Part shown: positions 17,530 to 26,744 of the stretch, piece after piece
Layout of the letters: every line of letters starts with the position of its first letter
Position numbering within the stretch: position 1 is the first letter of the stretch
From: Sinorhizobium numidicum
Lineage (GTDB): Bacteria > Pseudomonadota > Alphaproteobacteria > Rhizobiales > Rhizobiaceae
Assembly (NCBI RefSeq): GCF_029892045.1
Contig: NZ_CP120369.1
Coordinates: forward strand, 1 to 64,000
DNA: 64,000 nt
Reading direction: 5' to 3'
Notes under the pieces: generated by a model
What the model saw: the letters and a program-made list of their open reading frames with translations, nothing else
What the model was told of the DNA's origin: nothing
Databases searched by the model: none
Program-made: the position numbers and the translations under genes

Positions 17530-18825
17530 TCATGGAGGGATTCGAATAATCGCCTCAAAACCATCGTCGCGACCACGGGCAGGCGACGCAAGTTCAAGAC
17601 TCCCACCGATGCGCTTGATCACCATACTAGCGATGTGTAGACCAAGGCCTGACCCCGCCGCTCCGGTAGCACCACGCCTAAATCGCTTCGTTATCTCTTC
17701 AAGGTCGGGGAGCGGTACCACCGGTCCCGCGTTTGCAATGGCGATGGACCCTTCAGTTCGGACGGAAACTGTTGCCGGGGTACCGGGCAGTCCATGTGTG
17801 AGCGCATTCTCGATTAGGTTACGAAGCAGGATAGCAAACGCATCGACGTCTACTTTGCGCATCAAACTGGGGCAGCCGTCGACGTCAAGGATTAGCCGTC
17901 CGGCATATTGCGGCTTTTTCCCGAGGTCCTCAATTTCTAGCCGAACCGCTCGGACAAGATCGATCGCGTGGACTGCGATGCCGATTCCCGATTCGGCCCG
18001 CGCGAGTTGAAGCAGTTTTTCGACACGAGAGCCAAGGCTCGACAGCGCTTTCTCAATGCCGCGCGCGCGCGTTTTCGCCGAGCCCTGGGGAAGTTCGGCC
18101 ACGAGCCTCTGCATCTGAGCGAGCGAACCTGCGATCGGCGTGCGCAGTTCATGTGCACTGTTTGCGGCGCACTCGCGTTCGCGATCGAGGGCCGTCCGCA
18201 GACGTTCCAGAAGCCGATCGACGGAGGCCGCGATGGGGGCCAATTCTGCTGGGAGATCAATGACGCCCACGGGTGAGAGATTGCGGCCGTCGCGCGATCC
18301 GATCTCCTGCTGCAGTACTTTGATGGGCGCCAGCGACCGCCGGATCACCATCCACCAGACGGCTATACTAAAGGGCAGCAACACGAGTATCGGGACCAAG
18401 ACAAGAGCTGCGCCGTTCTTGATTGACTGACGGCGGAGATCGAGTGGTTCGGCCACCCGAAGAATCCTGCCGTCTGGCATCTTCAGTGTATAGATGCGGT
18501 CAGTAGCCGTTTGCGAAAATCCATCAAGCGCTGGAGTACCAGGGGACGGCCTAGGGTTCACCTCGACCGAATAGCGGACGGTCCAGTATTTTTCGAAACT
18601 GGGCGTATAGCCAGGTATACGAATGTAATCGGAGTCCACCTTCCCTTCATCAATTAGTGCCGGCTCCATAAACACGGCAGTTAGCTTCAGCAGGTCGTCG
18701 GAGAGGTCATCGACCACTTTGCTCAGCCTGAGCGCAGCAATGGTAGGGACGGAAATCCAGACCAGGAGCGTTGCGCCGCCCAGCCCCAGTATCAGCCTGC
18801 GCGTCAAGCTGCGCGAGTTCGTCAT
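17530..18825 (-). CDS. two-component sensor histidine kinase (QseC/TctE type)
   Basis: 431-residue membrane kinase. A first transmembrane helix (about 12-35), a periplasmic part of about 130 residues and a second helix (VLVPILVLLPFSIAVWWMVI, about 170-190) precede a HAMP-like linker. The H-box is AANSAHELRTPIAGSL, N-box LLRNLIENALTHG and G-box GSGLGLHIASMVIKRIGG. Its ATG at 18825 overlaps the TGA of the response-regulator gene (ATGA), so the two are translated together. The signal is unknown. Sits between two mobile-element relics and may be a late arrival. Confidence 0.9.
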   Translation of the reverse strand: MTNSRSLTRRLILGLGGATLLVWISVPTIAALRLSKVVDDLSDDLLKLTAVFMEPALIDEGKVDSDYIRIPGYTPSFEKYWTVRYSVEVNPRPSPGTPALDGFSQTATDRIYTLKMPDGRILRVAEPLDLRRQSIKNGAALVLVPILVLLPFSIAVWWMVIRRSLAPIKVLQQEIGSRDGRNLSPVGVIDLPAELAPIAASVDRLLERLRTALDRERECAANSAHELRTPIAGSLAQMQRLVAELPQGSAKTRARGIEKALSSLGSRVEKLLQLARAESGIGIAVHAIDLVRAVRLEIEDLGKKPQYAGRLILDVDGCPSLMRKVDVDAFAILLRNLIENALTHGLPGTPATVSVRTEGSIAIANAGPVVPLPDLEEITKRFRRGATGAAGSGLGLHIASMVIKRIGGSLELASPARGRDDGFEAIIRIPP

Positions 18826-19481
18826 GTAACCACGAGCCTGTACCCGAGACCACGCACGGTCGCTATTACGTCCCCGCCGATCTTCTTGCGGAGCCGGCTG
18901 ACGTAAACCTCCACTGTGTTGCTCTCGATCTCCGAACCGAAAGAATAGAGCGCGTCCTCGATCTCCCCCTTCGAAACTATCGTTCCGGGCCGGCGCAGAA
19001 GGCAGTCGAGCACCGCCCATTCGCGCGCAGTCAAGTAGACGGCCTGCCCGTGGCGGTCGAGGCGTCGCGCGGCCGACTGTATGGCCAGCGTTCCGAGAGA
19101 ATATATCGGCTCGGGGAAGTGCCCATGGCGACGCGCCACAGCGTAAATGCGGGCGGAGAGTTCGCCGAGATCAAACGGCTTGAGCAAATAGTCGTCGGCT
19201 CCTGCGTTGAGCCCCTCGATACGATCTGAGATCTGATCACGAGCCGTCAGGATGATGACCGGTGTCGAATCAAGCCGCTTTCTCATCTCCCGCAGGTAGT
19301 CGATGCCGTTACCGTCAGGCAGGTGAATGTCAAGAAGGGTAAGCTGGTAGGCGACCGAACGTGCGTATTCCCGCGCTTGGGACAGGTCTTTGACCCAATC
19401 GGCGGCGTGGCCCTCAGTCACCGTATGTTCGCGTACCGCACTGCCAAGGGCCTCGTCGTCTTCAATTAGCAATATTCGCAT
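18822..19481 (-). CDS. OmpR/PhoB-family response regulator
   Basis: 219-residue DNA-binding regulator, partner of the downstream kinase. Receiver: MRILLIEDDEALGSAVREHT with phosphoacceptor Asp51 in LTLLDIHLPDGNG and Lys in LLKPFDLGEL. Winged-helix output: LTAREWAVLDCLLRRPG, then SNTVEVYVSRLRKKIG and TVRGLGYRLV. The ATG at 19481 fits the canonical receiver start; the 10 codons before it are rejected. Its closest general type is QseB/TctD, often tied to metal, carboxylate or antimicrobial responses, which is inference only. Confidence 0.92.
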   Translation of the reverse strand: MRILLIEDDEALGSAVREHTVTEGHAADWVKDLSQAREYARSVAYQLTLLDIHLPDGNGIDYLREMRKRLDSTPVIILTARDQISDRIEGLNAGADDYLLKPFDLGELSARIYAVARRHGHFPEPIYSLGTLAIQSAARRLDRHGQAVYLTAREWAVLDCLLRRPGTIVSKGEIEDALYSFGSEIESNTVEVYVSRLRKKIGGDVIATVRGLGYRLVVT

Positions 19482-19621
19482 CAGGTGTGCTGAGATCCAG
19501 TTTGGGGGCAAGACTCCTACCTTAGTGTATTGTCACAACCTGACGCTCAGCTGAACCGCCGTGGCGGAAAATATCCGGGGGGTTTTCAGGCTGCTGTCAG
19601 CTACGGCTGCAAGAAGGGCTG

Positions 19622-19837
19622 CTATTGCACCAACCAAATTAGAGAGCCCTTGTGAAAACGCTCATGATCTAGGCACTCTTTCTCGGCCCGCTTCATATCG
19701 GCGACGTCCTTGGGAGCATTAGTCACAGCGAGAACCTCGCGCCCAATGATCGCTCCGATGTATGCGCCCCTCCCAATCGTGTATTGCTCGACAGGAAACC
19801 GTCCCCGAATGCAGGCATCCAAAATACGCAAATGCAC
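19622..19837 (-). CDS. small HExxH-containing protein, probably a fragment
   Basis: 71-residue frame from a GTG at 19837. It contains NAPKDVADMKRAEKECLDHE followed by RFHKGSLIW, so a zinc-protease-like HERFH is present in a context I associate with small rhizobial secreted proteins of unknown function. There is no signal peptide in this frame, so the 5' end may be missing. Lies just upstream of the two-component genes on the same strand. Confidence 0.35.
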   Translation of the reverse strand: MHLRILDACIRGRFPVEQYTIGRGAYIGAIIGREVLAVTNAPKDVADMKRAEKECLDHERFHKGSLIWLVQ

Positions 19838-20329
19838 AGGAAGGAGTGTTCTCCGGCCTTGCCTTCTCTTCGGTTCTAGCGCGTTAGCGCTGGGCCTGCT
19901 GCTGCTAATTGCCTCGAAAAGTCACATGAATGCTCGCCCGGTGCTCCACTATCATCTTCATCTCGGGTGACCGCGTTCGCAATCTTGCTTTCCGCGTCGG
20001 CTGCGACCTCTCAGCAGAACGACCTGATGCCGGAGCCATCTCGTCTCAAGTCGGTTTGATAAGGGCCAATCGCGCTTCCGTTGCGCGATATGCCAAATAT
20101 AGTATCTCCTATAAAGCGGAGGTGAGCGCGTGTGATGGTGAGCTGAACGTTATCCTTTGTCAGTTCTGCGTTCATCACAGAAATTCCCTGCGAGGCGCGG
20201 ACGCCATCTCGAGCGTGTTTGCGCCCTGGGTGTTGAGGATGTGCAGCCCAAGAGATGTAATGCTCTGGTAGTTTGCAAGGCTGGTCCCTATCAGCGCCCG
20301 TGTCGAGAACTGTCCCCATCCGAGAGGTC

Positions 20330-20620
20330 GACGGGATAGCCGCTCGCTTCGAGCGACGATGATCCTGTTGAAGCCTGAAGTATCTGCTATGGTCCCTCGA
20401 CCGTTATGATCCCGCTGGTTGATGCCGGATATGAGCGTTCCCGCCGCGCGATCCTGATTTTTCGCCTCGGATTGCTTCCATGACGGTGGAAACACCAGGC
20501 CATAGGCCTCCAGATGATCAGGATCCACGACCACGAGAACTTGCCGTTCGCTGCCGCCAACGAGTGGATCTGCCCGACGCCGGATACGACGCGTCTTTCC
20601 ACTTAGGTCGTTCATGCGGA
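20330..20620 (-). pseudogene. fragment of an RND-type efflux transporter
   Basis: Minus-strand pieces in two frames: [15 protein letters not shown] and [22 protein letters not shown], then [14 protein letters not shown] and [15 protein letters not shown]. This order matches the porter domain of RND pumps (GVG...GGxERQVxVxxDPxxLxAxGL). Frameshifts are present and both ends are missing. The rest of 19838-20824 has no recognised gene. Confidence 0.45.
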
Positions 20621-20824
20621 GGAACTCGAATGGCTGATTCCCCAGCTGGCGATTGCGACGGTCGACCAGCATTCTCAAATGCCAGGCGACACATCAGCCG
20701 ACTCGGTCTGACTTCTATTGAGATTCCACACCGAGCTAAGCGTGCTTATTGAGAAAGACCCGGAGGTCTTGTCCTCGGTTCTTCCGTCAGGCGAGCTGCG
20801 GATTCTGAGTTCTCAGCACTTCGC

Positions 20825-21952
20825 TTACCCCGCCGAAATAGGAAAGGAGTCGCGCAGTTTCTTCACGATTTCCGGTGTGACTTCCAGCACCCGATCTACC
20901 TCCTCCTCGAGGTTGTACCGTGAAAAGGAGAAGCGAACTGCTCCGAGTGCCGCAGTGTGGGGAATGTTCATAGCCCTTAGAACATGGCTCCGTACCAGGG
21001 AGCCAGAGGTGCAGGCGGAGCCAGAGGAACAAGCGATGCCGTGGTGATTGAGCAGAGACTGTATGGCTTCACCGTCAACGCGGTCGAAGGCTACATTTGT
21101 GGTATTCGGCAGCCGAGCCAGCGGATCGCCGGTGACGAAGGACTTGGGGATGCGCTCCAGAAGTCCTTTCTCCAATCGATCCCGCAGCGATTTTACTCGT
21201 TTGTTTTCCTTGTCCATGTACTGCAAGGCGAGTTCGGCCGCCTTGCCCAAACCAACGATCCCGGGCGTGTTCTCTGTGCCCGCGCGTCGGTCGCGCTCCT
21301 GGCGGCCCCCCTTGATCAGTGTGTGAAAAGGCACGCCGCGTCTTATGTAGAGGGCGCCGACGCCCTTCGGCCCATGTAGCTTGTGGCCGGAGAGCGATAG
21401 CATGTCGATTGCGGTCGATTTCAGATCGATCGGAAGCTTGCCGACGGCCTTGGCCATCTCAGCAAGCTTAGCGACAGGGAAGATTGTTCCAGTCTCGTTG
21501 TTCGCCCATATGATCGAAACGATTGCCACCCGATGGGTGAGAGCGGCCCGGTAGGCGTCAAAGTCGAGACGGCCATAACGATCCACCGGGATCCTGTGGA
21601 CCTTCACGCAACACGTCTTCTCAAGATGTGCGCAGAGCGTCCGCACCGCCGGATGCTCGACCGGCGAAGTGACGATCTCCGTGCGCTCGGGATTCACCTC
21701 GAGCCCAGAAAGGATCGCCGCATTGTCGCTTTCGGTCCCGCCCGAGGTGAACGTGATCTCGTGGTCGAACTTCGCACCGATCAGCGCTTGCAACTTCCGG
21801 CGCGCCGTCTTTATCGCTTTGCCCGCAGCGGCGCCAATATCATGCATCGATGAAGCATTGCCAAACTGATCGATAAAGAACGGCAGCATCCCTTGAAAAA
21901 CTTCGGCATCGACTCGCGTAGTTGCGTTGTTGTCAAGATAGATAGGCCTCAA
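20825..21952 (-). CDS. nifS: NifS cysteine desulfurase with internal deletion
   Basis: PLP enzyme that mobilises sulfur from cysteine for nitrogenase Fe-S clusters. Visible: PIYLDNNATTRVD at the start, SGHKLHGPKGVGALY with the PLP lysine, and ACSSGSACTSG with the catalytic cysteine. Between KLAEMAK and AVGKLPIDLKS about 12 residues found in other NifS (the segment ending HTDAVQ) are missing in frame, and with them the aspartate that contacts the PLP ring nitrogen. The enzyme may be inactive. Start: TTG at 21952, 8 bases after GGAGG; no ATG fits. Downstream of iscN and probably in one transcript with it. 375 residues versus about 387-400 usual. Confidence 0.85.
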   Translation of the reverse strand: MRPIYLDNNATTRVDAEVFQGMLPFFIDQFGNASSMHDIGAAAGKAIKTARRKLQALIGAKFDHEITFTSGGTESDNAAILSGLEVNPERTEIVTSPVEHPAVRTLCAHLEKTCCVKVHRIPVDRYGRLDFDAYRAALTHRVAIVSIIWANNETGTIFPVAKLAEMAKAVGKLPIDLKSTAIDMLSLSGHKLHGPKGVGALYIRRGVPFHTLIKGGRQERDRRAGTENTPGIVGLGKAAELALQYMDKENKRVKSLRDRLEKGLLERIPKSFVTGDPLARLPNTTNVAFDRVDGEAIQSLLNHHGIACSSGSACTSGSLVRSHVLRAMNIPHTAALGAVRFSFSRYNLEEEVDRVLEVTPEIVKKLRDSFPISAG

Positions 21953-22082
21953 GGTTACCACCTCCACCTGCCGATGATGCAGCGCGTACAACGGCGGTAC
22001 TCGCCCCACTCGGACGCCGCCATTGGAGAAGTGTTCCGCGAGTGTATCTCGATTGTCCCGCATTGTCGTTTGTCTTAGGCAA

Positions 22083-22403
22083 TCAGCTGAAGGACTTGCC
22101 GCAGGCGCACTTCTCCCGCGTATTGGGATTATCGAAGATAAAACCGGAGGACTGGGAGCCCGCGACGAAATCTACGGTCAAGCCCGCGACATGGGGTTGG
22201 GAGCCTGCATCTACGAACACCTTGACTCCACCCGTCTCAATGAGAGCATCCCGCTCGCGAGGCCCGTTGTCCAGGCCCACAAGGTATTTGAGACCGGCGC
22301 AACCGCCCACTTGGACGGCGATGCGCAAGCCGTTCGCCGGCTGCGGGGCCTGGCAAAGGGCATCCTTCACTACGACGATGGCCTTTTCGGTAATCGTGAT
22401 CAT
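22083..22403 (-). CDS. iscN: IscA/HesB-type Fe-S assembly protein (IscN)
   Basis: 106-residue A-type Fe-S carrier. Typical features: MITITEKAIVVVKDAL, GLRIAVQVGGCAGLKYLVGL and SGFIFDNPNTREKCACGKSF, giving the three ligand cysteines (GGC, CxC). The R. etli homologue iscN is needed for symbiotic fixation and precedes nifU and nifS; here nifS follows after 130 bases and no nifU is recognised in between. ATG at 22403 is 10 bases after AGGAG. A sigma-54 promoter and NifA site lie upstream, making this the head of an iscN-nifS unit. Confidence 0.9.
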   Translation of the reverse strand: MITITEKAIVVVKDALCQAPQPANGLRIAVQVGGCAGLKYLVGLDNGPRERDALIETGGVKVFVDAGSQPHVAGLTVDFVAGSQSSGFIFDNPNTREKCACGKSFS

Positions 22404-22447
22404 GACATCGTTTCTCCTGGTTTCCGAGATGCACTCGCAAATCACGT

Positions 22448-22463
22448 TGCACGTAGTGTGCCA
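22448..22463 (-). promoter_or_regulatory. sigma-54 promoter of iscN-nifS
   Basis: Minus-strand TGGCACACTACGTGCA: GG and GC exactly 10 bases apart and a perfect TGGCAC box, about 45 bases upstream of the iscN ATG. Confidence 0.88.
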
Positions 22464-22508
22464 ACGGAAAAGCCACCCTGAAAACAACGCGAGGCTCGAA
22501 CACTGCCA

Positions 22509-22524
22509 TGTCGTATTTCCGACA
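22509..22524 (-). promoter_or_regulatory. NifA upstream activator sequence for iscN
   Basis: Perfect TGT-N10-ACA (TGTCGTATTTCCGACA), about 46 bases upstream of the -24 box, rather close but on the right side of the promoter. Confidence 0.82.
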
Positions 22525-22776
22525 CAGTCGGAGATCGGACAACGCAGAATGCGGCTGTTATGCGCGATCTGTCTGGGTCGTGCCACGAAAGCACTGGGCA
22601 ACCCACGTGCATTCTGGGGGTTACTCAGTCGACGAGATGATCGTCCAGCGCAGCTTGCTTACTACGCCTCTCATCGGACACTCCCAACGTTGAACCAGAC
22701 CTGGTAACTAGAGGTGATCTTGTCGAGCAACGCCCCTTAGCGGTGTCCCAGAGCTATGACCCGTTCTCTTCTTTGA

Positions 22777-23325
22777 TCAGGGGGCGGACGCGACCCTAAG
22801 ACACTTCAGCGCTTCGAGAATGTTCTGCGGCGACGAGACCCCGTAGGGATCTGATGCGCAGTTGTCTGAGAGACCTTCCTCCTCGAACCAATGTTCCACC
22901 ACGCCATCATTGACTACGGCAGCATAGCGCCAGGAGCGCATGCCGAAGCCGAGATTATCCTTCGCGACTAACATGCCCATCTTACGAGTGAATTCGCCTG
23001 AACCATCAGGAATGAGCGTGACCTTCTCCAGCTTCAACGCCTTTCCCCAGGCATTCATCACGAATGCATCATTGACAGAGAGGCAGTAGACGGCTTCAAT
23101 TCCTTCCTTTTCGAATTCATCATAGAGCTTTTCAAAATCGGGCAGTTGATAAGTCGAGCAGGTCGGGGTGAAGGCGCCGGGAAGCGAGAATAGCATTACG
23201 CGCTTGCTGCCGAAGTAATCATCGGTTGTTTTGTCTTCCCAACGATACGGATTGGTCCCGTCCACGGTCTCATCGCGAACACGCGTGCGAAAAGTGACGA
23301 AAGGTAGTCTTTTATTGGTAGCCAT
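22777..23325 (-). CDS. atypical 2-Cys peroxiredoxin (PrxS-like, peroxiredoxin 5 type)
   Basis: 182-residue thiol peroxidase that would protect nitrogen-fixing bacteroids. The peroxidatic cysteine is in LPGAFTPTCSTYQLPDFE; a second cysteine in LSDNCASDPYG is a candidate resolving residue. The ATG at 23325 (MATNKRLPF) has GGAG at 9 bases. The R. etli relative prxS is linked to rpoN2 and is under NifA control; here it is next to iscN-nifS instead. I found no convincing -24/-12 match directly upstream. The next 350 bases to the nifQ control region hold no gene. Confidence 0.9.
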   Translation of the reverse strand: MATNKRLPFVTFRTRVRDETVDGTNPYRWEDKTTDDYFGSKRVMLFSLPGAFTPTCSTYQLPDFEKLYDEFEKEGIEAVYCLSVNDAFVMNAWGKALKLEKVTLIPDGSGEFTRKMGMLVAKDNLGFGMRSWRYAAVVNDGVVEHWFEEEGLSDNCASDPYGVSSPQNILEALKCLRVASAP

Positions 23326-23677
23326 CAGTATTGCTCCGTTTGCAATTTTGGCGCATTTGCCCGCCCTGAACACTCTTTAGAAACCTGCTATTTTGGAGTG
23401 CATCTTCCAGATTTCGCCACCCGCCCCGAAACGGTTATCAAATCCAGGGCCGGGGAGCTTTTGCTCCTCTTGTCGGCTGCTTGCGGACGTCCAACGAGCG
23501 AGAAGCAAGGGCCATGCCATTTGACATCAAGGCTGTAACGGCGGCGCTTTGCCGCGCATGGCTAGGACCTGGCGTGCGTGTATTCAGTTGCTAGGAGGCA
23601 TGCGGTCCAGCATCTCGCGCTTCACAAGTAATCCGGGCCGCTGCCTTTGGCACAGAACCGACAGTTAATGTCGGGCT

Positions 23678-23693
23678 TGTCCATCCCGCAACA
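23678..23693 (+). promoter_or_regulatory. NifA upstream activator sequence for nifQ
   Basis: TGT-N10-ACA (TGTCCATCCCGCAACA), about 90 bases upstream of the -24 box. Confidence 0.7.
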
Positions 23694-23781
23694 CGGCGGT
23701 CTCCGCCGCTGCCTCCCTACACGCATCATCAAGCCATTGAAAAGCAACCATAAGCCTTCTCATCGGCTTTGTGGACGCGAT

Positions 23782-23797
23782 TGGCACGCGTTTTGAA
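23782..23797 (+). promoter_or_regulatory. nifH-type sigma-54 promoter of nifQ-dctA
   Basis: TGGCACGCGTTTTGAA. The -24 box is perfect; the -12 box reads TTGAA instead of TTGCA, the same change as in the nifH and P450 promoters of this window. Confidence 0.8.
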
Positions 23798-23876
23798 CCT
23801 TCCTTGTCGCGGGGCGGCCAGGGCTGCGGCAATGATCTCGTGAGTACGGGTGTATGTGACAAAGGAGGAAAGCAAC

Positions 23877-24560
23877 ATGTCAAGTCTGGCTCAGATCCGC
23901 ACCCTATCGGAGAGAATGACGCTTGGAGTCCGAAAGGCCGATCGGCCTGGCTGGCGACGATTATTGCAATCGCTCGGCCTCGGACCATGGCCGCCTACAG
24001 ACCTGGAGATGGATTTCGATCAGTACGTGCTTGCCTGTGTCCTCTCGCGTGCGCTGGAGGAGATTGACGCCAGCGAGGCAACTGTCACGGAGGCGACGGG
24101 GCTTTCGCGTGCCGAGCTTCGGGACATGCTGGCCCACAGTTTTCCCGCCACTGTTATTCACGCCTTCGCCTTGGAAGAGGTGAGTGACCCCGAATCTGGC
24201 GTGGAGGAGGAGCTTCTACGATGTCTGCTGCTCGCGCATGCTCGACCGGACGATCCAGCGAGCGGCCGTTTTGCCAAGATCATAGCCCGGCGTTCGTTGC
24301 GTCAAGACCATCTCTGGCTGGAGCTTGGTCTCTGGGACCGCGCTGAACTCAGCCGCTTGCTCGCCACGCATTTCCCCACGCTCGCAGCCGGCAATACCAA
24401 TAACATGAGATGGAAAAAGTACCTTTATCGAAAGCTCTGTGAAGCTGAGGGCTTGTCCCTATGCACCGCCTCCAGTTGCCGAGAATGCAAGGCATTCGAA
24501 GACTGCTTTGGTCCTGAGGAAAGTGAAAGACTTCGCATGTACACGGCCAATTTGGGTTAG
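23877..24560 (+). CDS. nifQ: NifQ, molybdenum-trafficking protein for FeMo-co
   Basis: 227-residue protein that delivers molybdenum for FeMo-cofactor synthesis on NifEN. The diagnostic C-terminal cysteine motif is complete: CTASSCRECKAFEDC, that is C-X4-C-X2-C-X5-C. The ATG at 23877 follows AGGAAAGCAAC. Its leader is strikingly like that of nifH (same promoter, similar length of 95-101 bases, same GAGGAAAGCAACATG or GAAGGAAAGCAACATG end). dctA follows 90 bases downstream on the same strand, as I recall from NGR234. Confidence 0.93.
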   Translation: MSSLAQIRTLSERMTLGVRKADRPGWRRLLQSLGLGPWPPTDLEMDFDQYVLACVLSRALEEIDASEATVTEATGLSRAELRDMLAHSFPATVIHAFALEEVSDPESGVEEELLRCLLLAHARPDDPASGRFAKIIARRSLRQDHLWLELGLWDRAELSRLLATHFPTLAAGNTNNMRWKKYLYRKLCEAEGLSLCTASSCRECKAFEDCFGPEESERLRMYTANLG

Positions 24561-24650
24561 GAGCGACTTACAAGAGCTGTAGACCACCTCAGCCCGTAAG
24601 CGTCAGTTCGCGGTGTACGACGTCACGCGCCTAATGTGGAGGACATCATC

Positions 24651-25976
24651 ATGATCGTTGAACATTCCGCGGAGGTCTGCGGCAAGACACCCTTTTATCG
24701 TCACCTCTATGTCCAGGTGCTGGCCGCGATCGCCGCGGGTATCCTGCTCGGGCATTTCTATCCGGACATCGGTACCGAGCTGAAACCGCTCGGCGACGCC
24801 TTCATCATGCTCGTCAAGATGATTATCGCCCCCGTCATCTTCCTGACGGTTGCGACCGGCATTGCCTGCATGACCGATCTCGCCAAGGTCGGCCGCGTCG
24901 CCGGCAAGGCGCTGATCTACTTCCTGACCTTCTCCACTCTCGCGCTTGTCGTCGGCCTCGTTGTCGTGAATATCGTTCAGCCGGGCGTCGGCATGCATAT
25001 CGACCCGGCCTCGCTCGATGCGAAGGCGATTGCGACCTACGCCGAGAAGGCGCATGAGCAGTCGATCACCGGCTTCCTGATGCACATCATCCCGACGACG
25101 CTTGTCGGCGCTTTCGCCGAAGGCGACATCCTGCAGGTGCTGTTCATCTCGGTGCTTTTCGGCGTTTCGCTGGCGATGGTCGGCAAGAAAGCGGAGCCGG
25201 TCGTCGATTTCCTGCAGGCGCTGACCCTGCCGATCTTCCGGCTGGTGGCGATCCTGATGAAGGCAGCCCCGATCGGCGCCTTCGGCGCCATGGCCTTCAC
25301 CATCGGCAAATACGGCATCGCCTCGATCGCCAACCTCGCCATGCTGATCGGCACGTTCTATCTGACGTCGTTCGTCTTCGTCCTCGTCGTGCTCGGTGCG
25401 GTGGCGCGCTACAACGGCTTCTCGATCGTGGCGCTCATTCGCTACATCAAGGAGGAGCTGCTGCTCGTCCTTGGAACGTCGTCTTCGGAAGCGGCTCTCC
25501 CGGGCCTCATGAACAAGATGGAGAAGGCGGGCTGCAAGCGCTCGGTCGTCGGCCTTGTCATTCCGACCGGCTATTCCTTCAATCTCGACGGCACCAACAT
25601 CTACATGACGCTTGCGGCACTCTTCATCGCGCAGGCGACCGATACGCCGCTCTCCTACGGCGACCAGATCCTGCTGCTGCTCATCGCCATGCTGAGCTCG
25701 AAGGGGGCTGCCGGCATCACCGGCGCGGGCTTCATCACGCTTGCCGCAACGCTCTCGGTCGTTCCCTCCGTGCCGGTCGCCGGCATGGCGCTGATCCTCG
25801 GTATCGACCGCTTCATGTCGGAATGCCGGGCGACCACCAACTTGATCGGCAATGCCGTTGCGACCGTCGTGGTGGCTAAGTGGGAAGGAGAGCTTGATCA
25901 GGCGCAGCTCGTCCTGGCGCTCGGCGGCAAGGTGGCGATCGAAGTCACTCCGAAGGTCGTCAAGCCGGCCGAGTAA
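24651..25976 (+). CDS. dctA: C4-dicarboxylate:cation symporter DctA
   Basis: Imports malate, succinate and fumarate, the plant carbon supply for bacteroids. 441 residues of the DAACS family with about eight hydrophobic segments plus re-entrant loops. Family motifs: [17 protein letters not shown], the serine-rich [30 protein letters not shown] and [19 protein letters not shown] at 24651 is 8 bases after GGAGG; the GTG at 24636 is rejected. GC-rich codon use differs from the neighbouring accessory genes and looks chromosome-like. It lies behind nifQ under a NifA-type promoter and ends in a strong terminator; a chromosomal dctA probably exists elsewhere. Confidence 0.96.
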   Translation: MIVEHSAEVCGKTPFYRHLYVQVLAAIAAGILLGHFYPDIGTELKPLGDAFIMLVKMIIAPVIFLTVATGIACMTDLAKVGRVAGKALIYFLTFSTLALVVGLVVVNIVQPGVGMHIDPASLDAKAIATYAEKAHEQSITGFLMHIIPTTLVGAFAEGDILQVLFISVLFGVSLAMVGKKAEPVVDFLQALTLPIFRLVAILMKAAPIGAFGAMAFTIGKYGIASIANLAMLIGTFYLTSFVFVLVVLGAVARYNGFSIVALIRYIKEELLLVLGTSSSEAALPGLMNKMEKAGCKRSVVGLVIPTGYSFNLDGTNIYMTLAALFIAQATDTPLSYGDQILLLLIAMLSSKGAAGITGAGFITLAATLSVVPSVPVAGMALILGIDRFMSECRATTNLIGNAVATVVVAKWEGELDQAQLVLALGGKVAIEVTPKVVKPAE

Positions 25977-26010
25977 GTCCCTCCCGGGGCCCGCACGACA
26001 AGTGCGGTTT

Positions 26011-26079
26011 GGCGCGGTCTGGTCCTCCCCCGGATCGTGCTGGGCGCGGTCTGGTCCTCGCCAGATCGCGCCCTTTTTT
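26011..26079 (+). terminator. Rho-independent terminator of nifQ-dctA, with a duplicated arm
   Basis: Stem GGGCGCGGTCTGG / CCAGATCGCGCCC (one G-T pair) at 26042-26073 followed by six T: a classic terminator. A 17-base segment GGCGCGGTCTGGTCCTC is present twice (26011-26027 and 26043-26059), so the hairpin seems to have been tandemly duplicated, with the first copy less perfect. Confidence 0.85.
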
Positions 26080-26638
26080 CTTCCTACGCGGCGATACTGT
26101 GCCGCGAGGCGCTCGTTGCGCAGGCTCATTCGCTCGCGGCCATAAGCGTTGCGGCCGCAGTGCCTGGGATGAGACGTCGCAAGCTATTGTTAGTTCCCAT
26201 CGCTCGTTTCCCATGCCCTATGCGCTTTCGCTCACCTCAGGCCGCTCCGCCACGCACGTTAGCCTCAGGGTTCAAGCTCGTGCCGCAGATATGCGTCGTT
26301 CGAGACATATCCGGCGTAGGGATCCGCGGGAGCAGCATTTTTCCGATTGCGTTCGTTCTATCGAACTCCGGCTGTGAGACCATAGTGCGTATGGTCTGCA
26401 CCGATGGGCATCGATTCGGACGCCGTTTTCTCATAGAAGAGCCGATGACGGGTGTGTCTGACCTCAAGGCGGTTATGCAGTGCGTGGCCCAGAACACCTG
26501 AAAGTCGCGTCACCAGACTGACGGCAACTGCTGTCGGATCTCACCTGGTCAAATCCGTCTCGACAGCCCCTCCATACGCCGTCCGAAAATGAACGTACGG
26601 GGCTCTGAGCTGACGTCGTTAGGCACCTCCAATCGGTT
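26080..26638. other. intergenic region with no secure gene
   Basis: A plus-strand frame to 26501 contains CVVRDISGVGIRGSS and TDGHRFGRRFLIEEP, faintly like a PilZ domain, but it lacks a convincing start and the N-terminal Arg motif. Could be a relic. Nothing else recognised. Confidence 0.3.
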
Positions 26639-26654
26639 TGTCGGATCCGCGACA
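26639..26654 (+). promoter_or_regulatory. NifA upstream activator sequence for the P450 locus
   Basis: Perfect TGT-N10-ACA (TGTCGGATCCGCGACA), about 90 bases before the -24 box. Confidence 0.8.
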
Positions 26655-26744
26655 CGCAGGCCACTACATGAAGCTCTCGATTTTCCAGGGCTAAATAGCT
26701 GAAAAGCGGCCATAAGATCACTTCCCCAGTTTGATCAGTCAAAT

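Noticed and set aside
23641..23670. TGGCACAGAACCGACA upstream of nifQ as a second -24/-12 site
   Set aside because: Good -24 but no -12 GC at the right distance, and it lies upstream of the NifA site.
24603..26129. 508-codon open frame antisense to dctA
   Set aside because: Composition is an echo of a GC-rich gene in reverse; very Arg/Asp/His-rich with no domain, and dctA is unmistakable on the other strand.
26037..26501. PilZ-like frame downstream of dctA
   Set aside because: Only a faint match, begins inside the dctA terminator, and lacks the RxxxR motif and a ribosome site.
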